A stretch of 5,519 bases of DNA from an uncultured Clostridia bacterium. GTDB taxonomy: Bacteria > Bacillota > Clostridia > TANB77 > CAG-508. This document shows, in pieces, positions 1 to 4,639 of this stretch. The stretch is taken from contig CANRLA010000081.1 of NCBI GenBank assembly GCA_947631315.1, forward strand, positions 1-5,519, given 5' to 3'. The notes beneath the pieces are model-generated. The model ran no database searches and was not told where the DNA came from. It worked only from the letters and a program-made list of their open reading frames with translations. The position numbers and the translations under genes were made by a program. Numbering within the stretch: position 1 is the stretch's first letter; the number at the start of each line of letters is the position of its first letter.

Positions 1-58
1 TTGTAGTTGTTTTTCCGACGCCACCTTTTCCTGATGTTATTACGATAATTTCACCCAT
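1..58 (-). CDS. minD: Septum site-determining protein MinD, N-terminal fragment
   Basis: Only the first 19 codons are in the window; the gene runs off the left edge. The reading is MGEIIVITSGKGGVGKTTT, which carries the deviant Walker A motif GKGGVGKT that defines the MinD/ParA ATPases. The MGE-I-V-TSGKGGVGKTTT start is the form typical of MinD rather than ParA, Soj or Mrp. MinD is a membrane-associated ATPase that recruits MinC to block FtsZ ring assembly away from mid-cell. The ATG is fixed by an AAGGAGG ribosome binding site at 64-70, five bases upstream. A consensus promoter (95-123) and an upstream terminator (173-206) show that minD starts its own transcript. minC is not directly upstream, where it often lies, so the usual minC-minD order is not seen here. 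Identity rests on this short stretch alone. Confidence 0.85.
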   Translation of the reverse strand, partial: MGEIIVITSGKGGVGKTTT

Positions 59-94
59 ATTTTCCTCCTTGCAGTTTTTACAAACTACACATCT

Positions 95-123
95 ATTATA
101 TTTTCATTTTATATAAAAGTCAA
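95..123 (-). promoter_or_regulatory. Sigma-A-type promoter of minD
   Basis: On the minus strand TTGACT (118-123) is followed after exactly 17 bases by TATAAT (95-100). This is 5/6 and 6/6 to the consensus at ideal spacing. Transcription should begin near 88, giving a leader of about 30 bases before the minD ATG. It is the strongest promoter in the window. Confidence 0.85.
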
Positions 124-129
124 TGTTAA

Positions 130-157
130 AATACAAAATTATTACAAAATTATTACA
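130..157. promoter_or_regulatory. Three 11-bp-phased hexamers upstream of minD promoter (possible operator)
   Basis: On the plus strand AATACA (130-135), ATTACA (141-146) and ATTACA (152-157) are each separated by the same five bases AAATT. The period is 11 bp, one helical turn. They begin seven bases upstream of the -35 box, about -42 to -69 relative to the inferred start. Direct hexamer repeats with 11-bp phasing are the form recognised by OmpR/PhoB-family response regulators. The assignment as an operator is inference, and the A+T-rich context makes chance repetition possible. Confidence 0.35.
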
Positions 158-172
158 AAAATTTTACTAAAA

Positions 173-206
173 ATGAACCCTCAATGTTTTTACATTTTGG
201 GCTCAT
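173..206 (-). terminator. Intrinsic terminator after ssb
   Basis: The minus-strand transcript reads ATGAGCCC-AA-AATG, a short loop, then CATT-GA-GGGTTCAT. This gives an eight-pair outer stem with one G-U pair, a two-base internal mismatch and a four-pair inner stem. It is followed by TTTT and, after a few bases, TTTTTG. It lies about 30 bases past the ssb stop and separates ssb from minD. The G-U pair forms only in the minus-strand RNA, supporting that direction. Confidence 0.7.
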
Positions 207-234
207 ATTATATTTTTATATTCATTAAATTTTT

Positions 235-945
235 TTATGCTTCTTCTTGATTTTCATTTAAATAATTTTCTGTACTTTCATTTTCAGTATTATCGTCGTT
301 TTTATTTACTAATTCTAGACTTGCAATTGAAACTTCATAAGCTACTCTTGGCTCTACAGTTCCATCTTCATGTTTCTTTTCATAATTTCTTGATTGAACT
401 CTACCAATTATTCTTACTTCTGTTCCTACTTCCATTTTTGAACAGAATCTTGCATTTCTTCCCCATGCTATACATGGAATATAATCTGATTTATTATATG
501 CTCTATTTACTGCTAAAAGAATATCTGAAATTTCTCTTCCAAATGGAGTTTGTCTATAAATAGGAGTTTTACAAATATATCCTACTAATACAACTTCATT
601 TGATAAAAATTCTTTGCTAGCTGTTACTTCATCATCTTGATTTTCTAAAAATTCAATATCCTTTGCAAAAACTGTTAAAATTAATCTGTTCTTCTCTTTT
701 TCATAGCTGTTATAAGATCTAAATTGTCCTTTTACTCTTACTTTTTTGTCAACAACTAACTCATCTTCTTTAAATAATCTTTCTGATATAGTGATTGGTA
801 TAATGTCAGCATTTCCACTTAATCTTGGTACACTTAGGTTAAATGAATAAAATTTTTCCCCATAAATTTCATGACTAAATTTTTTTTCATCTGTTATTTT
901 TCCCACTAATACTAAACTGTTATTCTCTAAAATATTTGTTTCCAA
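235..945 (-). CDS. ssb: Single-stranded DNA-binding protein with two tandem OB folds
   Basis: This 236-residue protein is roughly one and a half times the usual SSB length because it appears to carry two OB folds. Residues about 7-101 form the first and about 113-215 the second. The second is closest to classical SSB, with the pattern VLVGYI, TPFGREISDILLAVNR, YIPCIAWGRNA, GTEVRIIGRVQSRNYE and YEVSIASLEL. The first shows the same order more weakly (LVGKI, FYSFNLSVPR, VKGQFRSYN, DIEFLE). The role expected is binding ssDNA during replication, repair or recombination. The C-terminal tail (about 214-236) is acidic and Asn/Glu-rich but ends in NQEEA, without the D-D-I-P-F tip through which bacterial SSBs recruit partners. 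So it may be an accessory SSB rather than the replicative one. The start is TTG, chosen because AAGGAGG lies eight bases upstream. It has its own promoter and terminator. Confidence 0.85.
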   Translation of the reverse strand: METNILENNSLVLVGKITDEKKFSHEIYGEKFYSFNLSVPRLSGNADIIPITISERLFKEDELVVDKKVRVKGQFRSYNSYEKEKNRLILTVFAKDIEFLENQDDEVTASKEFLSNEVVLVGYICKTPIYRQTPFGREISDILLAVNRAYNKSDYIPCIAWGRNARFCSKMEVGTEVRIIGRVQSRNYEKKHEDGTVEPRVAYEVSIASLELVNKNDDNTENESTENYLNENQEEA

Positions 946-953
946 TTTGTTTT

Positions 954-960
954 CCTCCTT
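954..960 (-). promoter_or_regulatory. Ribosome binding site that fixes the ssb TTG start
   Basis: AAGGAGG on the minus strand lies eight bases before the TTG at 943-945. The first OB fold begins only a few residues after this codon, and no ATG is present at a suitable distance. TTG is therefore the supported initiation codon. Confidence 0.8.
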
Positions 961-1006
961 AAAATTTGTTCTTGCGTATCTTCTTTATTTTTATAAGCTA
1001 CTTTTT

Positions 1007-1035
1007 ATTATACAACAAATTTTTAATTTTGTCTA
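1007..1035 (-). promoter_or_regulatory. Sigma-A-type promoter of ssb
   Basis: Minus-strand TAGACA (1030-1035) and TATAAT (1007-1012) are separated by 17 bases. These are 5/6 and 6/6 matches. The start is predicted near 1000, giving a leader of about 55 bases. The promoter lies in the 161-base spacer between the small membrane gene and ssb. Confidence 0.8.
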
Positions 1036-1061
1036 CATAAAAAGTTAAAAAATGTTATTTT

Positions 1062-1078
1062 TGTAATTTTTTTGTAAC
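1062..1078. promoter_or_regulatory. Paired TGTAA(T/C) hexamers upstream of ssb promoter (possible operator)
   Basis: On the plus strand TGTAAT (1062-1067) and TGTAAC (1073-1078) are spaced by 11 bp. Read on the minus strand they are GTTACA and ATTACA, the same hexamer type as upstream of minD but in the opposite orientation relative to transcription. A third degenerate copy (TGTTAT, 1053-1058) is out of phase. They lie upstream of the -35 box. Binding is inferred, not shown, and low-complexity A+T sequence could explain it. Confidence 0.25.
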
Positions 1079-1106
1079 TTCAAACCTACTGCTTTTTTAT
1101 TTTAAA

Positions 1107-1316
1107 TTATAATGAACTTTCAATTATTTCATTATTATTTTCTATATTCATATTTACCATTTCATTAGTTGTATTAGATATTATTGCATTTGCTGATGTT
1201 TTTATTATTTCATCATTTTTCTTAGTGACTGCAAAAGATATAACAAATAGTAATGCTACTGTACTTAGGGATATCAAATATGAAAATATTTTTTCTTTGT
1301 TAAACACCATAAACAT
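1107..1316 (-). CDS. Small single-TM membrane protein, unknown function
   Basis: This 69-residue protein has a basic N-terminus (NKEK, residues 6-9), one hydrophobic helix at about 10-30, then KK and a 37-residue Asn/Ile/Glu-rich hydrophilic tail. This is the layout of a small membrane-anchored protein with its tail outside, by the positive-inside rule. The ATG at 1314-1316 was chosen because GGAGG (1325-1329) lies eight bases upstream. An in-frame TTG at 1329-1331 overlaps that ribosome binding site and cannot be the start. I do not recognise the family. The N-terminal layout faintly recalls the signal-anchor of clostridial exported enzymes, but no catalytic domain follows. Its Shine-Dalgarno is in the 3' arm of a predicted mRNA hairpin (1326-1357). 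Confidence 0.65.
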   Translation of the reverse strand: MFMVFNKEKIFSYLISLSTVALLFVISFAVTKKNDEIIKTSANAIISNTTNEMVNMNIENNNEIIESSL

Positions 1317-1325
1317 AAAAAATAC

Positions 1326-1357
1326 CTCCAACTAATTTATATTCATATCAATTGGAG
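1326..1357 (-). promoter_or_regulatory. RNA hairpin burying the Shine-Dalgarno of the 69-residue membrane protein
   Basis: In the minus-strand RNA, CTCCAATTGAT pairs with ATTAGTTGGAG as an 11-bp stem (two G-U pairs) around a 10-base loop. The 3' arm contains most of the GGAGG ribosome binding site of the next gene. GTATTTTTT follows, so the same structure could act as a weak terminator for the zinc-ribbon gene just upstream. The pairing includes G-U pairs that exist only in this strand's RNA. Whether it blocks translation, ends transcription, or both is inference. Confidence 0.5.
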
Positions 1358-1379
1358 ATTATTACTTATAGTTAAATAA

Positions 1380-1808
1380 TTATATTCTTCTAATTTTTTC
1401 TACGGTATTTTCTTTTCCACAATTTGTGCATTTCCCTGTAGATTTTGTTATTTTTTTTCTTACGTTTTTTGTTACTTTTTTTCCAATTAAATTTTTCTTT
1501 TGCTTCGTTGCAATTTGTATATCCACTTTATTATCAATCCAAATTATTGAATTCCATTTTTTACATTCACTGCATGTTCTTTGATTAGCATCCCAACCAA
1601 ATAAAAATATTAAGAAAAATATTCCAAATGGAATCAATAAATAATTATTATTTGTTGGTATATATATAACTGCTAGTAAAATTATTATAATCATTGGTAT
1701 TGTATACATATACAATTTATTTCTTTTTGAAATTTTTTCATTTTTCTCTATTTCATTTTGACTGATTTTTCTTTCTTTTATTTTTTTTACATCTGCTAAC
1801 TTTTTCAT
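1380..1808 (-). CDS. Membrane protein with two TM helices and a split zinc ribbon
   Basis: The 142-residue protein starts with a Lys-rich cytoplasmic-type segment (1-32), followed by two hydrophobic helices at about 33-51 and 56-72. A basic C-terminal domain follows, carrying two CxxC knuckles: C79-S-E-C82 (in RTCSECKKWN) and C127-T-N-C130 (in GKCTNCGKEN). The 44-residue separation, with a beta-strand-like and Lys-rich insert, fits a zinc ribbon whose halves are brought together by a hairpin. I do not recognise a named family. Roles in membrane sensing or nucleic-acid or protein contact near the membrane are possible but not shown. The ATG is the only reasonable start, since an in-frame stop lies three codons upstream. 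It lacks a strong ribosome binding site (AAAG only), so translation may be weak. Confidence 0.75.
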   Translation of the reverse strand: MKKLADVKKIKERKISQNEIEKNEKISKRNKLYMYTIPMIIIILLAVIYIPTNNNYLLIPFGIFFLIFLFGWDANQRTCSECKKWNSIIWIDNKVDIQIATKQKKNLIGKKVTKNVRKKITKSTGKCTNCGKENTVEKIRRI

Positions 1809-1842
1809 AAAATTACTTTATATAAAAAATATAACCATTTTA

Positions 1843-1870
1843 ATTATATTTTATACATACTCCTTTACAA
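1843..1870 (-). promoter_or_regulatory. Possible promoter of the zinc-ribbon membrane gene
   Basis: Minus-strand TTGTAA (1865-1870, 4/6) and TATAAT (1843-1848, 6/6) are separated by 16 bases. The predicted start is near 1836, giving a short leader of about 28 bases. The -10 is convincing; the -35 is weak. Confidence 0.45.
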
Positions 1871-1915
1871 ATTATATGTAATTATTTTAGCATATTTTTT
1901 TATAAAAATAAATAG

Positions 1916-1944
1916 AATCAGATTACTTTTATTGTAATCTGATT
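1916..1944 (-). terminator. Terminator closing the TSUP operon
   Basis: AATCAGATTAC and GTAATCTGATT form a perfect 11-bp stem around a seven-base loop. On the minus strand the downstream bases are CTATTTATTTTTAT; on the plus strand they begin with TTTTT. The hairpin could stop transcription in either direction. Since all genes here are on the minus strand, its likely job is ending the operon that finishes at 1975. Confidence 0.7.
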
Positions 1945-1974
1945 TTTACGATAAAATAAGTTATAATTTTTTTG

Positions 1975-2112
1975 CTAAATTAGTCCCATTTTTTTCATCA
2001 TTTTCTTTCCTTGCTTCATCATTTTATTTGGTCCTACCATACATTCTGCACAAACCATAGCTGCACCAGCAGTTATTACCATTCCTGTTATCATACCTTT
2101 AACAAATTTCAT
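1975..2112 (-). CDS. 45-residue Met-rich CAEC membrane microprotein
   Basis: Translation gives 45 residues: a short hydrophobic segment (about 4-20) with small residues (GMVITAGAAM), then C21-A-E-C24, then a Lys/Met-rich amphipathic tail (about 28-42) made of repeated K-M-M units. Ten of the 45 residues are Met. The start is very well supported: AGGAGG (2121-2126) sits eight bases before the ATG. The gene lies 21 bases after the second TSUP gene and before the operon terminator, so co-expression is likely. The CxxC pair and Met richness could bind a soft metal or react with sulfur species, but that is speculation. Similar short TM-plus-KMM proteins occur in clostridia as I recall them, without an assigned function. 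Membrane insertion is likely but the helix is short. Confidence 0.8.
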   Translation of the reverse strand: MKFVKGMITGMVITAGAAMVCAECMVGPNKMMKQGKKMMKKMGLI

Positions 2113-2133
2113 ATAAATTACCTCCTAAAACTA

Positions 2134-2502
2134 TTATGTCTTTTTTATATACTTTCTATACCAACAAATTGATTGATATAAAGCAATAAACATTAAGAAA
2201 ATTGCAAATGCTTTTTTTAGTAAAGATGTATCAATATTATTAGCAATTAATGAACCAATGGCCGCTCCCACAATTCCTGTTATTACAAGAGGAATAGCTA
2301 TTTTCCATTTTAAAGTATGATTTTTTACATTAACAACTGTTGCAATTATTGATGTTGGAACGAAAAAAATTATATTACTTGCTTGAGCAACAATTTGATT
2401 TACTTTTAAGAAACAGGTTAAAAACGTTATAAGAATCGTTCCTCCACCCATTCCTAAGCCACTTATAATTCCCGAAACTAATCCAACTAATATTTCCTTC
2501 AT
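2134..2502 (-). CDS. TSUP (TauE/SafE) family permease, half-size subunit B
   Basis: This 122-residue protein is about half the usual 240-270 of a TSUP permease. It has four hydrophobic segments (about 4-30, 37-57, 67-87, 95-113). The family signature of a Gly-rich first helix is present as GIISGLGMGGGTILI. TSUP proteins move small anions such as sulfite, sulfonates, sulfoacetate or thiosulfate across the membrane; the substrate here cannot be read from the sequence. Normal members contain two homologous four-helix repeats. Here the two repeats are separate genes, and the ATG of this one overlaps the TGA of the previous one (ATGA, 2499-2502). No Shine-Dalgarno is visible at this ATG, so translational coupling is likely. 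The partner is therefore probably made in equal amounts and the functional unit is likely a heterodimer. Confidence 0.85.
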   Translation of the reverse strand: MKEILVGLVSGIISGLGMGGGTILITFLTCFLKVNQIVAQASNIIFFVPTSIIATVVNVKNHTLKWKIAIPLVITGIVGAAIGSLIANNIDTSLLKKAFAIFLMFIALYQSICWYRKYIKKT

Positions 2503-2963
2503 TTAATAAAAGTAAGAATAGCTGCATAAATCAAAAATATTATGAAAATTAGTGATAAATATTTATCATTAATTTTTTTTAATAGTTTCGCTCCTATCCA
2601 GCCTCCTACTAAACCTCCTATTCCACAAAGTATTCCCATTTTATAATCTATGTTGCCAGCTCTATTATAAAAAAACATACTTGTAAGCACCATTGGCAAA
2701 ATGCAAAAAATAGCTATTGCTCTTGCTTCTTTTTCGCCTGTTTTCACAAAATAAACTAGGCCTGGAACTGCAATCATTCCGCCTCCTGAAGCAAATAATC
2801 CACTAAAAAAACCAGTTACCAAACCTAATACCATTATCTTAATTTTTTTCTTCTTATCCATTATAATGTCTTTTTCATTTTTTACTTTATTGTTTTTCAC
2901 ATTATCTAATTGGGTTGATTTTTCATTTTCTTTTCTATTTTCATTTTTATTTTCTCTTTCCAT
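2499..2963 (-). CDS. TSUP (TauE/SafE) family permease, half-size subunit A
   Basis: This 154-residue protein carries one TSUP repeat: GFFSGLFASGGGMIAVPGLV at 51-70 with the Gly triplet (60-62), followed by helices at about 83-98, 108-126 and 134-153. It pairs with the overlapping downstream gene to make up one complete eight-helix transporter. Residues 1-40 are hydrophilic, rich in Asn, Lys and Glu, and unusual for the family. The annotated ATG at 2961-2963 has no good ribosome binding site. A second in-frame ATG at 2859-2861 (MDKKKK, residue 35) would give a normal-looking N-terminus but also lacks one, so the start is uncertain. It lies 82 bases after the adhesin gene with no strong terminator between. 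The operon could be transcribed by read-through or from a weak promoter that I could not identify. Confidence 0.8.
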   Translation of the reverse strand: MERENKNENRKENEKSTQLDNVKNNKVKNEKDIIMDKKKKIKIMVLGLVTGFFSGLFASGGGMIAVPGLVYFVKTGEKEARAIAIFCILPMVLTSMFFYNRAGNIDYKMGILCGIGGLVGGWIGAKLLKKINDKYLSLIFIIFLIYAAILTFIK

Positions 2964-3045
2964 ATTTTTATTGTTTCATTTATATATTTTTTTATACACA
3001 AAAATTCATCTTTGAATATAAGATTTATTCTTTTCATAGAATATT

Positions 3046-4398
3046 TTATTTATCTTGCCAGGCAAGAATTGGAAATCCTACGTTAATTCCTTTTGTATCT
3101 TCTTTATAATCATCACCTAATAAACCTGCTATTTTTTTCAATTCATCTTCACTTTCATACTTTTTTATCTTTTCATTCGTTACTTCTATTCCTCCGTCAT
3201 TCCAACCCAAGCCAGTAATATCTTTATTTCTTTCTAAATAATAATTATTTTCTAGAATTAGGTTACCTTCACCGAAGTATCCTACTATGTATCCTATTCT
3301 CACATAATCTTTTAATTGTGAATTTAACTCTACTTTTCCAATATTATAACAATTTTTAATATAACCTACTGAAGCATCAAGTTGTGCAATTATACCAGCT
3401 GATACAGGCCAAGGAATCTCTTTATCTATTTCATCAGAATCGCTATAAATCATATCTCCAGTATTATAGCACGATTCGACGTACACTTCACCATCACTTA
3501 TTCCTGAAACTCTTTGATTAGTATTACTACCATAAACAGTTATATTTCCGTTATTATAACAAAGAAAAATGTTTACTCCATCCCATGATCGTCCCGCAAT
3601 ACCGCAAGCTCCTCCAAATTCCACTTTCGGGTAAAAAGTTAAATTGCCCTTATTATAGCATTTGCTTATACTTCCTTCACCACTTAATTCTCCAACAATG
3701 CCTCCTAATTTAGAACCTCCAGTAAATACTCCATCTGATTTATTATAGCATTTTTCTATTATTCCTGAATTTTCACCAGCTAAAAAACCTACAATTGCTG
3801 ATTCATTTAATAATGTACAGGTTATATTACAATCTGCTATTCCTACATTTTTTATTATTCCTTCATTATATCCGAATAATCCTAAATATTCTTCTTCATT
3901 AGTTTCTCCAAATGATAGATTTTTTATTTCATGTTCATTTCCATTAAATACTCCATTAAATGGGTTATTTTTCGTTCCTATTGGTTCCCACTGTTCTTTT
4001 TCTAAATCAATATCAGAAGATAATTTTACTAATGTATTTTCAAAGTTTTCTCCTTTATTTACATTATTTCTAAATTCTTTAAATTCTTCTTTGTTTGAAA
4101 TTTCTTGTACTTTTGTTATATCTTTTCCATCTATTGCATATTCCATTTTCTCTACTTTAAGTTCTTCATCTTTTTGTGCCTGTTTATATTTTTCAGTTGC
4201 TTCTTTTGTTTTACTAAATAACCCATTATCCGATAATGCTATATTTAATGTTACCCCTGCTAAAATTAACAAGATTATTATTGTTACTACTAACGCTATT
4301 AATGTAATTCCTAGTTCATGTAATTGTTGCTTTTTAGCTATCTTTTTAAAAATTAAATATTCTTCTTTTTTATCTAATGTTTTTCTTTTATCTTTCAT
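3046..4398 (-). CDS. Pilin-like exported protein with GLUG-repeat beta-helix body
   Basis: The 450-residue protein has a basic leader (1-30) ending in HELG, then ITLIALVVTIIILLILAGVT (31-50), the shape of a type IV prepilin N-terminus cleaved after Gly30. The Glu normally at mature position 5 is Ala here (Ala35). A coiled, Lys/Glu-rich stalk follows (61-88). Residues 98-175 match the segment that often precedes GLUG repeats (FRNNVNKGENF, DIDLEKEQWEPIG, FNGVFNGNEHEIKNL, LGLFG). From about 171 to 375 come repeats of the GLUG type such as GFLAGENSGIIEKCYNK and LGGIVGELSGEGSISKCYNK. CYN occurs at 217, 247, 280, 310 and 350. It ends with the GFPILAWQDK form common to such proteins. Probable role: a surface-exposed, pilus- or pseudopilus-linked adhesin-like protein; the ligand is unknown. 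The ATG has AAAAGGTG (4404-4411) five bases upstream. Confidence 0.8.
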   Translation of the reverse strand: MKDKRKTLDKKEEYLIFKKIAKKQQLHELGITLIALVVTIIILLILAGVTLNIALSDNGLFSKTKEATEKYKQAQKDEELKVEKMEYAIDGKDITKVQEISNKEEFKEFRNNVNKGENFENTLVKLSSDIDLEKEQWEPIGTKNNPFNGVFNGNEHEIKNLSFGETNEEEYLGLFGYNEGIIKNVGIADCNITCTLLNESAIVGFLAGENSGIIEKCYNKSDGVFTGGSKLGGIVGELSGEGSISKCYNKGNLTFYPKVEFGGACGIAGRSWDGVNIFLCYNNGNITVYGSNTNQRVSGISDGEVYVESCYNTGDMIYSDSDEIDKEIPWPVSAGIIAQLDASVGYIKNCYNIGKVELNSQLKDYVRIGYIVGYFGEGNLILENNYYLERNKDITGLGWNDGGIEVTNEKIKKYESEDELKKIAGLLGDDYKEDTKGINVGFPILAWQDK

Positions 4399-4433
4399 TT
4401 GTACACCTTTTCCTCGCTTTCTACTTTATGTTA

Positions 4434-4462
4434 TTTTTATTAAGGAAAAAACTTAATAAAAA
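4434..4462. repeat. Perfect A+T hairpin in the leader of the pilin-like gene
   Basis: TTTTTATTAAG (4434-4444) and CTTAATAAAAA (4452-4462) pair perfectly over 11 bases around a seven-base loop. Its arm on the minus strand overlaps the T-tract of the preceding terminator, so it can only form once that terminator is passed. It holds just two G-C-type positions, so stability is low and a function is uncertain. Confidence 0.4.
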
Positions 4463-4618
4463 AGAAAAAAATCTTATAATCAGCTTTTTATATGCTTTTT
4501 ATAAGATTTTTCTTTTCATTTTTTACATACTTTTAATATTTTTTTATTTTTTATAATCTTGATTTAGTCCTGTCATTGTGCTATATTTTCAATATATTAA
4601 TTTTTATTAAGTTTTTTC
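4445..4618. repeat. 18-bp perfect inverted repeat flanking the terminator region
   Basis: Plus-strand GAAAAAACTTAATAAAAA (4445-4462) is the exact reverse complement of TTTTTATTAAGTTTTTTC (4601-4618), with 138 bases between. The match stops at both ends. No gene lies between; the space holds the terminator and A+T-rich sequence. It may be chance in low-complexity DNA or the ends of a small non-coding element. Confidence 0.4.
4467..4511 (-). terminator. Intrinsic terminator after the 130-residue membrane gene
   Basis: AAAAATCTTATAA (4467-4479) and TTATAAGATTTTT (4499-4511) form a perfect 13-bp stem with a further AGC/GCT pairing inside. On the minus strand it runs into TTTTTTTCTTTTTT, a long T-tract. 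The plus direction also carries T-rich sequence, so it may work both ways. It insulates the pilin-like gene from its upstream neighbour. Confidence 0.75.
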
Positions 4619-4639
4619 ATTAATTAAATTTTTTATTTT

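Noticed and set aside
130..165. CRISPR-like short direct repeats
   Set aside because: Units are 11 bp with no unique spacers; too short for CRISPR and better read as phased hexamers or simple A+T repeats.
237..563. Plus-strand open frame opposite ssb
   Set aside because: Leu/Phe-rich reverse-complement artefact of an A+T-rich gene; no RBS or recognisable domain.
1041..1080. Possible terminator with AAGTTA/TAACTT arms between the 69-residue gene and ssb
   Set aside because: Almost entirely A-T pairs with mismatches, and no clear T-tract; not stable enough to call.
1317..1331. Upstream TTG start for the small membrane protein (MEVFF extension)
   Set aside because: The TTG overlaps the GGAGG ribosome binding site that serves the ATG at 1314-1316, so it cannot be the initiation codon.
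3026..3043. Hairpin TATTCT/AGAATA after the pilin-like gene
   Set aside because: Only six A+T-rich pairs and no T-run; not convincing as a terminator.
2915..3109. Plus-strand open frame across the TSUP/adhesin junction
   Set aside because: Phe/Tyr-rich shadow of minus-strand Lys/Asn codons; no supporting signals.
4091..4456. Plus-strand open frame opposite the pilin-like gene start
   Set aside because: Antisense to a well-supported gene; the Ser/Cys/Phe composition is an artefact of the reverse complement.
4544..4576. Minus-strand 10-residue frame (MTGLNQDYKK) in the 4512-4639 spacer
   Set aside because: No Shine-Dalgarno and too short to support.
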